Below, piece after piece: positions 51,393 through 60,589 of a stretch of 64,000 nt of DNA. The DNA comes from Paracoccus sp. MA (GTDB taxonomy: Bacteria; Pseudomonadota; Alphaproteobacteria; Rhodobacterales; Rhodobacteraceae), in assembly GCF_020990385.1 (NCBI RefSeq), contig NZ_CP087598.1, positions 1,796,001 through 1,860,000 of the forward strand. The letters run 5' to 3'. Each line of letters opens with the position of its first letter. The first letter of the stretch is position 1. A model generated the notes under the pieces. It did no database searches, had not been told where the DNA came from, and saw only the letters and a list, made by a program, of their open reading frames with translations. The position numbers and the translations under genes are program-made.

Positions 51393-54300
51393 ATGGCGAC
51401 GCTTGTCCTCGGCGCTGTCGGTTCCGCCATCGGCGGGGCCTTTGGTGGCGCGATCCTCGGCTTTTCTGGCGCCGCCATCGGCGGTTTCATCGGGTCGACC
51501 ATTGGGTCGGTCGTGGACAGCTGGATTGTGTCCTCGCTGACCCCGGCACAGAAAATCGAGGGCCAGCGCCTCGACAGCTTGCGGATCACCTCGGCCACCG
51601 AGGGGGCCATCATCCCCCGCCTCTACGGCCGCATGCGCATCGGTGGCAACATCATCTGGGCCACGGATTTCCGCGAGGAGACGAAGACCACGACGCAGGG
51701 TGGCGGCAAGGGCGGGGGCGGCGGCCGGGTCAAGACGACCGAGTATCTGTACTATGCCAGCTTTGCCGTTGCGCTTTGCGAGGGGCCGATCACCGGCATC
51801 GGCCGCATCTGGGCCGATGGCAAACCGCTCGACATGACCGGCATCACCTGGCGTTGGTATCCCGGCAACGAGGCGCAAGCAGCCGACCCGTTCATCTCGG
51901 CCAAGATGGGAGCGGCGAACACCCCCGGCTACCGCGGCACGGCCTATGTCGTCTTCGAGGACCTGCCGCTTTCCACCTACGGCAACCGCCTGCCGCAACT
52001 GTCTTTCGAGGTGTTCCGGCCGCTCGCGGATCCCGACACCGCCGAAGGGCTGGTCAAGGCCGTCACCATGATCCCGGCCTCGGGCGAGTTCACCTATGCA
52101 ACGGAGGCCGTCCGCAAGACGGTGGGTGCGACGACGACGGTCTTCGGCCAGACCACGGGCGGCACGACCTCGGCCGAGAACCTGAACGCGCTGCCCGATG
52201 AGGCCGATATCGCCGTGGCGCTGGACCGCTTGCAGGCCATGGCCCCGGCTGTGGAGAGTGTCAGCTTGGTCGTCGCCTGGTTCGGTAACGATCTGCGCGC
52301 GGGCAACTGCACGATCAAGCCCGGCGTCGAAGTGGCGGCCAAGGTTACCAGCCCGAAGGTTTGGTCCGTGAATGGCGTGGCGCGGGCCAATGCTCATCTC
52401 GTCAGCCGTGACGCCGAGGACCGGCCGGTCTACGGCGGCACGCCTGCGGATTTCGCAGTGGTGCAGGCCATCCGCGAGATGAAGGCGCGCGGCCTGCGCG
52501 TTACATTCTATCCCTTCCTGCTGATGGACGTGCCGCCCGGCAACACGCTGCCGAACCCCTACAGTGCGAATGCCGCCACCCCCGGCCAGCCGAGTTTCCC
52601 GTGGCGGGGCCGGATCACCTGTTCCCCGGCTGCAGGCTTTGCCGGGACGACCGACAAGACCGCCGCTGCGGCGACGCAGGTCTCCAGCTTCTTCGGCGCG
52701 GCCACACCGGCGCAGTTCGCGGTGTCGGGCGACAATGTCAGTTGGACCGGCCCCTCGGGTGACTGGGGCCTGCGCCGGATGATCCTGCACTACGCCCATC
52801 TCTGCGCGGTGGCGGGCGGGGTCGATGCTTTCCTGATCGGGACCGAGATGCGCGGGCTGACGACGATCCGCTCCAGCGCCAGCGCCTATCCTGCCGTCAC
52901 CGCCTTCAAGGCGCTTGCGGCCGACGTGAAGGCGGTGCTCGGACCGGGAACCAAGGTCGGCTACGCCTCCGACTGGTCGGAATACTTCGGCCACCAACCC
53001 GGGGACGGGACCGGGGACGTGTTCTTCCACCTCGACCCGCTCTGGTCGGACGCGAACGTCGATTTCATCGGCATCGACAACTACATGCCGCTCTCCGACT
53101 GGCGGGATGGCTTCGACCATGCGGATGCGCTGGCAGGCTGGGCGGCGATCCATGACCGCGGCTACCTGAAGGCGAACATCGCAGGGGGCGAGGGCTTCGA
53201 CTGGTTCTATGCATCCGCCGCCGACAGGTCGGCCCAGATCCGCACGCCGATCACAGACGGTGCCGCAGGCAAGCCTTGGGTGTTTCGCTACAAGGATCTG
53301 CGGGCCTGGTGGTCGAACCCGCATTTCAACCGGCCCGGTGGGGTGGAAAGCGGCACGCCGACATCATGGGTGCCACAGTCGAAGCCCGTGTGGTTCACCG
53401 AACTGGGCTGCCCCGCTATCGACCGGGGCACGAACCAGCCGAACGTGTTCTTCGATCCGAAGTCGTCAGAGAGCTTCACCCCCTACTTCTCCCGCGGCTG
53501 GCGCGATGACGCGATCCAGCGCGCCTATCTGGAGGCGAGCTACCTCTGGTGGGGCCAAGGCGCGAACAACCCGACATCGTCCGTCTATGGCGGCCGAATG
53601 GTCCATGTGCCGGAATGCGCCGCCTGGACCTGGGACGCGCGCCCCTATCCGTTCTTCCCCGAATTGACCGGCATCTGGACGGATGGCCCGAACTGGCGGC
53701 TCGGGCACTGGCTGACAGGGCGGCTCGGCGCGGTATCGCTCGCGGCCCTCGTGCGCCATCTTTGCCTATGCGCTGGGCTGGCGGAAAGCCTGATCGACGT
53801 CTCCGGCCTTTGGGGCGCTGTCGAGGGCTATGTCATCGGCGCGCTGGAAAGTCCCCGCGCGTCGATTTCCACGCTGGCAAGGCATTTCGGCTTCGATGCC
53901 ATCGAGACGGAAGGCGTGATCCGCTTCGTGATGCGTGGTCGCGCCTCGGTCGCGACACTGGCCATCGACGATCTGGTGGCCAGTCGTGAGGGCGAAGCCT
54001 TCGAACTGACCCGCGGCCAGGAGACCGAAATGCCGCAGGCGCTGAAGTGGCAGGTTGCGCGTGCCGACGAGGACTATGACGCTGCGCTGGTCGAAGCTCG
54101 CCGCATCACCGTCGACACGACGCGCATCGCGTCCGAGTCCTTCCCGATGGCAATCCCGCCTGAGGAGGCCGAGCGCCGCTGCCGCCGTGCACTGATGGAG
54201 GCGTGGATCGGCCGGGAAAGTGCCACCTTCCGTCTGCCGCCCTCGCGGCTCGCCCTCGATCCGGCCGACGTCATTCGGCTGGCGCATGACGGCCGCGAGG

Positions 54301-55391
54301 TGGCATTCCGGCTGGTCTCGGTCGCCGATGCGGAAGCGCGCGGCATCGAAGCCGTTCGCCAGGACCGCGCCGCCTATGACCTACCGCCCGGTGATCCTCG
54401 GCCCGCTTCGCTGGCCAGCCCCGTCGTCTTCGGCACGCCGGAGGTGGTGATGCTGGACCTGCCGCAGGTTTCCGAGGACCAGCCCGCCCATCGCCCCTTG
54501 ATCGCCGCCCATGCCAGCCCCTGGCCGGGCGAGATCGCGGTCTTCCGCAGCGCCTCGACGGATGGGTTTTCGTTGCTGACCACATTCGGCAGTCGGGCCC
54601 GGATCGGCACGCTGGCCTTCGACTTCTTTCCGGGGCCGACCTCCCGCTTCGATTTGGGCAATGCGCTGGTGGTCGATCTTCTGTCCGGAACGCTGGAAAG
54701 CGTGACGGACGTCGCCCTATTCGGCGGGGCCAATGCGCTTGCGGTCGAGAGTGCCGCTGGCCAGTGGGAGATCGTGCAGGCGGGCGCGGCCGAACTGATC
54801 GCGCCGAGCAGGTACAGCTTAACCCGCCTGCTGCGCGGCCAGCGCGGGACGGAATACGCAATGGGCAACCCGGCCCCAGCCGGGGCGCGGGTCGTGGTCC
54901 TCGACGCCGCGCTTTCGGCGCTGCCCATCGCTGAGGCTGACCTTGGCTTGCCGTGGAACTGGCGCGTGGGCCCGGCCGCGCGCGCTGTCACCGATGACAG
55001 CTATGCCGCACTGGGCTTCACCCCGACCGGCCGGGGCCTTGTCCCCTTCGCCCCGGTCCATGTCGAACAGCCCTGGCGAACGGGGCGTAACCCGGGCGAT
55101 CTGACGATCCGCTGGGCGCGGCGATCCCGCGCGCTGGTCGCCGATGCCTGGGAACAGGTCGAGGTGCCGCTGGCTGACGACCTCGAATCCTACGACGTCC
55201 AGATCCTAGACGGGGCTGTGATCAAGCGCACGCTGGTCAGCAACACGACCTCCGTCCTCTACACCGCCGCGCAGCAGACCGCCGACTGGGGCGCACCGCT
55301 CGGGGCCGGACAGACGCTGGCGATCCGCATCTTCCAGCTCTCGAACCGCCTCGGCCGCGGCACGCCCGCGACCGTCACGCTGCAATTCTGA
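51393..55391 (+). CDS. Tail tip / host-recognition protein with TIM-barrel (GTA ORFG15-like)
   Basis: 1332 residues, the largest structural gene here. A Gly-rich hydrophobic start (TLVLGAVGSAIGGAFGGAIL) is followed by YGRMRIGGNIIWATDF, the conserved baseplate-hub part. From about 420 to 760 a glycosidase-like TIM barrel is seen (FIGIDNYMPLSDWRDGFDHA; ANIAGGEGFDWFYASAADRS; VWFTELGCPAIDRGTNQPNV). In GTA the counterpart forms the tail tip, with the barrel possibly cutting surface glycan. The C-terminal third carries repeated beta-sandwich parts (LLRGQRGTEYAM). Confidence 0.9.
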   Translation: MATLVLGAVGSAIGGAFGGAILGFSGAAIGGFIGSTIGSVVDSWIVSSLTPAQKIEGQRLDSLRITSATEGAIIPRLYGRMRIGGNIIWATDFREETKTTTQGGGKGGGGGRVKTTEYLYYASFAVALCEGPITGIGRIWADGKPLDMTGITWRWYPGNEAQAADPFISAKMGAANTPGYRGTAYVVFEDLPLSTYGNRLPQLSFEVFRPLADPDTAEGLVKAVTMIPASGEFTYATEAVRKTVGATTTVFGQTTGGTTSAENLNALPDEADIAVALDRLQAMAPAVESVSLVVAWFGNDLRAGNCTIKPGVEVAAKVTSPKVWSVNGVARANAHLVSRDAEDRPVYGGTPADFAVVQAIREMKARGLRVTFYPFLLMDVPPGNTLPNPYSANAATPGQPSFPWRGRITCSPAAGFAGTTDKTAAAATQVSSFFGAATPAQFAVSGDNVSWTGPSGDWGLRRMILHYAHLCAVAGGVDAFLIGTEMRGLTTIRSSASAYPAVTAFKALAADVKAVLGPGTKVGYASDWSEYFGHQPGDGTGDVFFHLDPLWSDANVDFIGIDNYMPLSDWRDGFDHADALAGWAAIHDRGYLKANIAGGEGFDWFYASAADRSAQIRTPITDGAAGKPWVFRYKDLRAWWSNPHFNRPGGVESGTPTSWVPQSKPVWFTELGCPAIDRGTNQPNVFFDPKSSESFTPYFSRGWRDDAIQRAYLEASYLWWGQGANNPTSSVYGGRMVHVPECAAWTWDARPYPFFPELTGIWTDGPNWRLGHWLTGRLGAVSLAALVRHLCLCAGLAESLIDVSGLWGAVEGYVIGALESPRASISTLARHFGFDAIETEGVIRFVMRGRASVATLAIDDLVASREGEAFELTRGQETEMPQALKWQVARADEDYDAALVEARRITVDTTRIASESFPMAIPPEEAERRCRRALMEAWIGRESATFRLPPSRLALDPADVIRLAHDGREVAFRLVSVADAEARGIEAVRQDRAAYDLPPGDPRPASLASPVVFGTPEVVMLDLPQVSEDQPAHRPLIAAHASPWPGEIAVFRSASTDGFSLLTTFGSRARIGTLAFDFFPGPTSRFDLGNALVVDLLSGTLESVTDVALFGGANALAVESAAGQWEIVQAGAAELIAPSRYSLTRLLRGQRGTEYAMGNPAPAGARVVVLDAALSALPIAEADLGLPWNWRVGPAARAVTDDSYAALGFTPTGRGLVPFAPVHVEQPWRTGRNPGDLTIRWARRSRALVADAWEQVEVPLADDLESYDVQILDGAVIKRTLVSNTTSVLYTAAQQTADWGAPLGAGQTLAIRIFQLSNRLGRGTPATVTLQF

Positions 55392-55411
55392 TCCCAAGCC
55401 ACGGGAACCCC

Positions 55412-57334
55412 ATGTCCGACACCACGACCCATCTGGGCCTGCCCTACCTTCTGGCGGCCCAAGCGCAGAAACATGTCACCCACAACGAGGCGCTGCGGCT
55501 GCTTGATGCCATGGTGCAGCTGTCGGTCCTCGACCGCACGCGCACCGCGCCCCCGGCCAGCCCTGCCGATGGCAATCGGCATCTGGTCGCTTCTGGCGCG
55601 ACCGGGCTCTGGGCCGGGTGGGAGCTGAACATCGCCTTTTGGATCGATGGCGCGTGGATCCGCCTCGTCCCGCGCATCGGCTGGCTCACTTGGGTCGCGG
55701 CCGAGGGCCTGTTCCTCGTCTGGACCGGCAGCGCCTGGGAGATCGTGGGCGAGCCGCGCGACGTGTCGGACGCGGTCTTCAGCCTGGTGAACGACGCGGA
55801 CCCGACGAAGAAGGCGACCTTCTCGCTGGCGGGGATCGGCGCCGGAACCACCCGCAGCTTCACCCTGCCGAACACCTCGTCGGAACTGGCGATCCTTGCG
55901 GGCACCCAGACCTTTACCGGCAACAAGACCTTCTCGGGCACGTTGACCGCTTCCGGGACGGTGACGACATCCGGCGCCACGGCGACCATCGGCACGTCCA
56001 CCGGCACCGCAACCTACGGCATGGGCACCGGGGCCACGACCACGGGCGTCACCAAGACCGTGAACCTCGGCACCGGCGGTGCATCCGGATCGACCACCGT
56101 CGTGAACATCGGCTCGGCCACGGCAGGTGCTGGCGGGACGACGGTGATCAACACGCCAACCGTCACCTTCGCCAATGCCGTGACACAGGTTGGTATGCCG
56201 CAGGCGAACCTGACCGCGCAGCTCTTGGGTCTCGGCGGGGCGACGGCCGACAGCTTCAACCGGCTGTCGGTGAACACCCCGGCCGTCCTCCTGAACAACG
56301 CAGGCGCGGGGATCGAGGCGACCGTCAACAAGGCCGCCGTAGGGAACGACGCGGCCTTCGCCTTCAAGACCGGCTTCTCTGCCCGAGCGCTGATCGGCCT
56401 CTTGGGCAATGACGATTTCGGCTTCAAGGTCAGCCCGGACGGATCGGCCTTCTTCGACGCGATCCGCATCGACCGCACCAGCGGCCAGGTGGAATTGCCG
56501 CAGCCCACGGTCCTGCCTGGACTGGCCGCTGCGCCATCACCGCCGCCCGCGGGCAAGGCCGCCGTCTATGCCCGCAACCGCGCTGGGGCACCTTGGATCG
56601 ACGTGATGCGCCCCTCGGGGCGGGATTTTCCCCTGCAGCCGCATTTCGGGGTGAACCGGATCGCGAACTGGGCGCCATCAACCGGCACGACGATCACCAG
56701 CGAAGGCCTGCCGATTACCTCGGTCGGCACCGTCTCTCACCCCACGCTGGCCGCCACGAACCTCGCCGCCTCGATGCGCCGCTGGCGTCTGACCTCGGCG
56801 GCCGTGGTGGACTCGGTCGCCGACCAGCGTTCCACAGGCTGGGCCTGCTGGCGCGGAAATGCGGCGGGATTGGGCGGCTGGACCTTCGTCACGCGGATTT
56901 CGCTGACGACCCTGCAGGCGACCGGCATGGGGTTCTTCGGTCTCTACGGATCGACAGCCGCGCTGGCCACAACGCTGACGCTCGCCGCTGTCATCAACTG
57001 CATCGGGATCGGCTTCCAGCGCGGCACGCACACCCGCTGGCAGCTGGTCGCAAACGACGGCACCGGGGCGCCGACGCTGACCGACATGGGCGTAAACTTC
57101 GCCATCGCCACCGGCGGCGTGCTGACGCTGTTCATCGCCGCGCCGCCGAACGGATCATCCGTCTGGGTGCGGGTGGTGGACGAGGTTTCCGGTGCGGTCT
57201 TCGAGCAGGAGATCACCGCCGACCTGCCTGCGGCAACGCAGTTCTTGTCGCCGCGGCTCTTCATGAACAACGGCGCAACCGCGGCCGCCGTCGCCTACGA
57301 CTGCGCCGGGGTCTACCTCGAAACCGACTTTTGA
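55412..57334 (+). CDS. DUF2793 tail fibre / receptor-binding protein
   Basis: 640 residues. The N-terminal DUF2793 domain (THLGLPYLLAAQAQKHVTHN, EALRLLDAMVQLSVLDRTRT; GAWIRLVPRIGWLTWV) attaches fibres to the tail tip. Residues about 165-260 are a Thr/Gly-rich repeat (TSGATATIGTSTGTATYGMG and onward), typical of trimeric fibre shafts. The C-terminal half is a beta-rich head likely to bind the receptor. It has the highest chance of being a recent mosaic piece in the cluster. Confidence 0.85.
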   Translation: MSDTTTHLGLPYLLAAQAQKHVTHNEALRLLDAMVQLSVLDRTRTAPPASPADGNRHLVASGATGLWAGWELNIAFWIDGAWIRLVPRIGWLTWVAAEGLFLVWTGSAWEIVGEPRDVSDAVFSLVNDADPTKKATFSLAGIGAGTTRSFTLPNTSSELAILAGTQTFTGNKTFSGTLTASGTVTTSGATATIGTSTGTATYGMGTGATTTGVTKTVNLGTGGASGSTTVVNIGSATAGAGGTTVINTPTVTFANAVTQVGMPQANLTAQLLGLGGATADSFNRLSVNTPAVLLNNAGAGIEATVNKAAVGNDAAFAFKTGFSARALIGLLGNDDFGFKVSPDGSAFFDAIRIDRTSGQVELPQPTVLPGLAAAPSPPPAGKAAVYARNRAGAPWIDVMRPSGRDFPLQPHFGVNRIANWAPSTGTTITSEGLPITSVGTVSHPTLAATNLAASMRRWRLTSAAVVDSVADQRSTGWACWRGNAAGLGGWTFVTRISLTTLQATGMGFFGLYGSTAALATTLTLAAVINCIGIGFQRGTHTRWQLVANDGTGAPTLTDMGVNFAIATGGVLTLFIAAPPNGSSVWVRVVDEVSGAVFEQEITADLPAATQFLSPRLFMNNGATAAAVAYDCAGVYLETDF

Positions 57335-57367
57335 CCGGCCGCAGCCCGCGGCTATGAAAGGACCATC

Positions 57368-57676
57368 ATGAACGACCAGACCACTCTCGCCGGGGAGGTA
57401 GCGCGGGCCTTTCGGGACCACGGGATCACAGCCGCGCTGACCGCTCTGATCGGCGGCACCATGGCCCTGATCGCGGCAATCACCCGCAAGGCCTTCACCA
57501 ACGAGGCCCTGCTGGACCGCCTTGACCGGGAACTGATCGCCGACCGCGACCGGATCGACCGCCAGCGCAGCGAGGACCGCAAGGTCGACGGCGACCGCCT
57601 GGACCGGATCGAGACGGACATCCGTTCGATGCGCGACATGCTCTTCGACGCCTTCCAGCGCGGCCGATCCGACTGA
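57368..57676 (+). CDS. Small membrane protein, possible holin
   Basis: 102 residues. One hydrophobic stretch (DHGITAALTALIGGTMALIA) is followed by a highly charged helical part (LDRLDRELIADRDRIDRQRS, EDRKVDGDRLDRIETDIRSM). The position between the fibre gene and the endolysin-type peptidase fits a holin or a lysis accessory protein. The single membrane segment and charged tail do not match one holin family clearly. Confidence 0.6.
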   Translation: MNDQTTLAGEVARAFRDHGITAALTALIGGTMALIAAITRKAFTNEALLDRLDRELIADRDRIDRQRSEDRKVDGDRLDRIETDIRSMRDMLFDAFQRGRSD

Positions 57677-57710
57677 CCTGACGCCAATGCTTACCCCCGT
57701 CCGACCCCCC

Positions 57711-57733
57711 ACCCGCCCCAGAGGCGGGTTTTT
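57711..57733 (+). terminator. Intrinsic terminator before the peptidase gene
   Basis: ACCCGCC-CCAGA-GGCGGGT followed by TTTT: a 7-bp stem, 5-base loop and T-run. It would end the long tail transcript after the holin-like gene. The peptidase gene begins 16 bases later, so read-through or a promoter inside this short space is needed. Confidence 0.8.
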
Positions 57734-57748
57734 CATTTGGAGGATACC

Positions 57749-58423
57749 ATGCTGACGCTGACCTACTCCCACTGGCGCGATGTTCCCGCGAGCGCCTGGC
57801 GCTGGCCGAATTTCTCAGCCGCCGAAATCGCCTGCCGCGGCACCGGCGCGATCAAGATCAACACGGAAGCCATGGACAAGCTGCAGGCCTTGCGGGACCG
57901 CCTCGGCAAGCCGCTGATCATCCGCTCGGCCTATCGCAGCCCGGAACACAATCGCGCCGTCGGTGGCGCCCCGGCCTCGAAGCACATGCAGGCGACCGCC
58001 TTCGACATCGCCATGTCGAACCACGATCCTGTAGCTTTCGAGGCGGCGGCGCGGGCGGTCGGGTTCCTCGGCTTCGGGTATTACCCGCGGTCGGGCTTCA
58101 TGCACATCGATCTCGGGCCTGCCCGCTCCTGGGGCGATCCCTTCCCGGCGCGGCCCGTTCCGTTCGCCCCGGAACTGCCGCCCGCGCGTGAAGTCCTGTC
58201 GGAAAGCCGCACGCTTCGTGGCGGCGGGGCCGCTGGGGCGGCGACAGTTGGCGCGGCCGGGGTGGAGGTTCTGCAGGACGTCCTCGCGGAAACGCAGTCC
58301 ACGATTCAGCCGCTGGTGCCCTACCTCGACTCCCTGCGCTGGGCGCTGATCGCCATCGCGCTCATCGGCATCGCCGTCACCATCCACGCCCGGCTCGATG
58401 ACTGGAAGCGGGGCCAACGGTGA
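57749..58423 (+). CDS. Peptidase M15-type endolysin with C-terminal membrane helix
   Basis: 224 residues from the ATG at 57749 preceded by GGAGG (a TTG at 57737 is less likely). The zinc-peptidase core is in the first 130 residues: LIIRSAYRSPEHNRAVGGAP, SKHMQATAFDIAM (His and Asp ligands) and SGFMHIDLG (His ligand), as in YcbK/M15_3 enzymes that cut peptidoglycan cross-links. The C-terminus has a membrane helix (ALIAIALIGIAVTIHARLDD), so it may be tethered to the membrane. The stop overlaps the next gene (GTGA). Confidence 0.85.
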   Translation: MLTLTYSHWRDVPASAWRWPNFSAAEIACRGTGAIKINTEAMDKLQALRDRLGKPLIIRSAYRSPEHNRAVGGAPASKHMQATAFDIAMSNHDPVAFEAAARAVGFLGFGYYPRSGFMHIDLGPARSWGDPFPARPVPFAPELPPAREVLSESRTLRGGGAAGAATVGAAGVEVLQDVLAETQSTIQPLVPYLDSLRWALIAIALIGIAVTIHARLDDWKRGQR

Positions 58424-58665
58424 TCGGTTGGCTACTCACCCATGGCCCGGCGCGGAAAACGCTGGGCCTTATCCTCGCCGCAGCAGCGATCCTGCTGTTC
58501 CTCCTGAACCTGCGCCGCGCCGGTGAACGCGCTGGGCGCGCGGCCGAGCGCCTTGATGCCCGAGAGAGAAACGATGCCATCCACCGCCAGATGCTCGACG
58601 CCGCCGCTCGCCGCCCTCCTGATCGCGATGCTCTGGCTGACCGGCTGCGCGATGGGCGGTTCTGA
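58420..58665 (+). CDS. Candidate inner-membrane spanin (Rz-like)
   Basis: 81 residues starting from a GTG that overlaps the peptidase stop. A single N-terminal membrane helix (KTLGLILAAAAILLFLLNLR) is followed by a basic, helical, coiled-coil-like part (AGERAGRAAERLDARERNDA). This is the layout of phage i-spanins, which span the periplasm to the partner lipoprotein. It has no strong sequence signature; the call depends on the lipoprotein nested in its 3' half. Confidence 0.6.
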   Translation: MIGWLLTHGPARKTLGLILAAAAILLFLLNLRRAGERAGRAAERLDARERNDAIHRQMLDAAARRPPDRDALADRLRDGRF

Positions 58666-58840
58666 CGCGCGCGCGCCATGTCCGCCTATTGTCGATTACA
58701 CGGCAGCCGAGCAGGTCCGCGCGGCTGCCGAGGTCGAGGCGTTGCCGGAAGACGCCGTCATAGTGCGGATGCTGAGCGACTACGCCGTGCTGCGCGATCA
58801 GGCGGACGCGTGCAGACGGAGTTCGGACTTAGAAAACTAG
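58574..58840 (+). CDS. Candidate outer-membrane spanin lipoprotein (Rz1-like), nested
   Basis: 88 residues in another frame from the ATG at 58574; its first 92 bases lie inside the upstream gene. A signal sequence with lipobox (LAALLIAMLWLTGCAMGG, Cys at about 25) marks a lipoprotein. The mature part is short with a Pro and acidic residues (APCPPIVDYTAAEQVRAAAE). Nested or overlapping i-spanin and o-spanin genes are the rule for Rz/Rz1, so the pair is credible as the last lysis step. Confidence 0.65.
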   Translation: MPSTARCSTPPLAALLIAMLWLTGCAMGGSDARAPCPPIVDYTAAEQVRAAAEVEALPEDAVIVRMLSDYAVLRDQADACRRSSDLEN

Positions 58841-58907
58841 TTGAGGGCTTGAACCGACCGCGTCTTTCCATGAACCCATGCATCAAGCGGGCATCAGGCT
58901 CATTATA

Positions 58908-60458
58908 CTAAATGGTCTGAGAAATCAGCGTATTAATCGCGCTGTGTCCGCCCCATGCCCGCTTGCATGTCTTCTTTTCCACAAGGGTCAGATACTTGGA
59001 AGAATAAAGGATCGCGCTTCGGACATAATCGGAAGGCTCGTCCTCGTACGACGTTCGGACTGTCCGCTTCTGCTGCGCCACCCCATGCTTCGCGGCGAAG
59101 ATAGCTGCCATCGCTCGTGTCTCTTTGGCTACCGTCCGGTTTTGGAGCCATTGAAGGGCAGTATTCACCGTCGCCCGTGTGACAGATCCTGAGCGCAGAA
59201 GCGCTGCTAGCAGAAACATTCGCTGATAGTCGGACACAGTTTCGTCGGCTACAAGCTCTTCCAGTGCGTCGACGACGTCTTGGTTTGTACGAACGAAGGT
59301 AGATATGTAGGAAAAATAAAGCCTTGTCTGGTGCGGCTTCTCTTTAAGGTTCTCGAGCACATGATCCACGGCGCAACTGGACTGAGCGGAACGTAAGATA
59401 GGCAAGCAGAACTTTTCGATCTGGTCCTCTTGGCTCGGGTAGTCGGCAATGTTCGCCATCAGGCGTTCGACCGCCGCGTTCTCGAGACCATCGTCGTCCT
59501 CGTCTTCGTCGTCCTCATCGTCTTCTTCTTCCCATTCAACTTCGAAGCCGTATGGGCTGGCGCGGTCGTAGGTGTCGTCGTCCTCAATCTCTTCGCGAAT
59601 TTCGTCGAATAGGCGGTCGACTGCGGTCTCCTCCCGGATCACGTCGTCGGCCGGGATAATCTTCGACTTATACTCGTTCAGGTGCAGACCGTCCTTGCGA
59701 AGGGTTTCGATCAAGCTGGCGAGGCCCTTCCGTGCATCAGCCTCCGATGGAAAGCCCATGTAAATGTCGTCAACATATCGCGCAGAAAGTACTCCAGCTA
59801 AGTCGCAGTACGCGTCGAAGTCCGATAAAAAGAAGTTGCCAAGCGCGTCAGACGGATACACGCCTTGAACGATGCCGAAGGAATTTCGTTCGCGGAACGC
59901 AAGGAACATTTCCTCAAGCATGCTGACGACCTCGGGCGCGCAGCCGGCTGCAGTCATCAGGTTCACCAGGTGGTGATGTGGCAGCCGCTCAAAGTAATTG
60001 GAGATGTCGGCCTTCAAGATGAACTCACTCCGATCGCAGATCTCCGCCACGCGAGTCTGAAAGCGCTCCCACGATTCGTGGTTGGGCTGGAACATATTCC
60101 CGTCATCCTCGGAGGGGATGTGACTAAAGGAACGGGTACGGTCGAGGCCGTCTTCCAGCTGGACCATAATGTTGTCCACCAGTGCTTGGTACATAAACCT
60201 ATCGGCTGGCCTAAGTATGCTGCCTGGACGCGTGAAAAATCTCTCCTTTGGCACGCTAATGGTAAGCGGTAGTTCTGGCTGGTAGGTTCCTGCCTTCAGC
60301 TGCTGCTTCAACTGGTCCCAAAGAGCATCGCCTGCCCGGCTGAAGATTGTGTTGTAGTGCGGAGCAAGAATGAAATCGCTGCGAATGTCTGCCCTCACGT
60401 GAGCTATGACGCTCTCATGGTCGATCTGCGCGATTATCTTCCTGTCCAAGCCGGGCAT
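58908..60458 (-). CDS. Reverse transcriptase, Abi/unknown-group (defence-type) candidate
   Basis: 516 residues, opposite strand to the lysis genes. The RT core is at about 50-270: FILKADISNYFERLPHHHL (motif A, Asp), GIVQGVYPSDALGNFFLSDF (motif B), SARYVDDIYMGF (catalytic YVDD) and LNEYKSKIIP (motif D). A strongly acidic stretch at about 285-330 (EVEWEEEDDEDDEDEDDD) leads to a helical C-terminal half (LYFSYISTFVRTNQDVVDAL; RMFLLAALLRSGSVTRATVN) without maturase or endonuclease motifs. That fits the Abi/UG reverse transcriptases with helical-repeat C-termini, several of which are antiphage systems; the subgroup cannot be set by eye. AT-richer than the tail genes. It lies next to parDE at the end of the prophage, a usual place for lysogenic cargo. 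Confidence 0.82.
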   Translation of the reverse strand: MPGLDRKIIAQIDHESVIAHVRADIRSDFILAPHYNTIFSRAGDALWDQLKQQLKAGTYQPELPLTISVPKERFFTRPGSILRPADRFMYQALVDNIMVQLEDGLDRTRSFSHIPSEDDGNMFQPNHESWERFQTRVAEICDRSEFILKADISNYFERLPHHHLVNLMTAAGCAPEVVSMLEEMFLAFRERNSFGIVQGVYPSDALGNFFLSDFDAYCDLAGVLSARYVDDIYMGFPSEADARKGLASLIETLRKDGLHLNEYKSKIIPADDVIREETAVDRLFDEIREEIEDDDTYDRASPYGFEVEWEEEDDEDDEDEDDDGLENAAVERLMANIADYPSQEDQIEKFCLPILRSAQSSCAVDHVLENLKEKPHQTRLYFSYISTFVRTNQDVVDALEELVADETVSDYQRMFLLAALLRSGSVTRATVNTALQWLQNRTVAKETRAMAAIFAAKHGVAQQKRTVRTSYEDEPSDYVRSAILYSSKYLTLVEKKTCKRAWGGHSAINTLISQTI

Positions 60459-60589
60459 GGCAATTCCTCAAGGTCGACCACCAGAAGTACTTATCTGCAG
60501 GAAAAAGTCTATTGTCTCAGTGTAACTCAGTGGCGCCTTGCTCGCGTGTTCATTCTTGCTTATCTTGAAGACAGCATACGGAGGCCGCC

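Noticed and set aside
49410..55391. Calling the tail genes the host's gene transfer agent
   Set aside because: The cluster has holin-like, spanin, fibre and cargo genes and lies between attachment repeats, while GTA head genes are absent.
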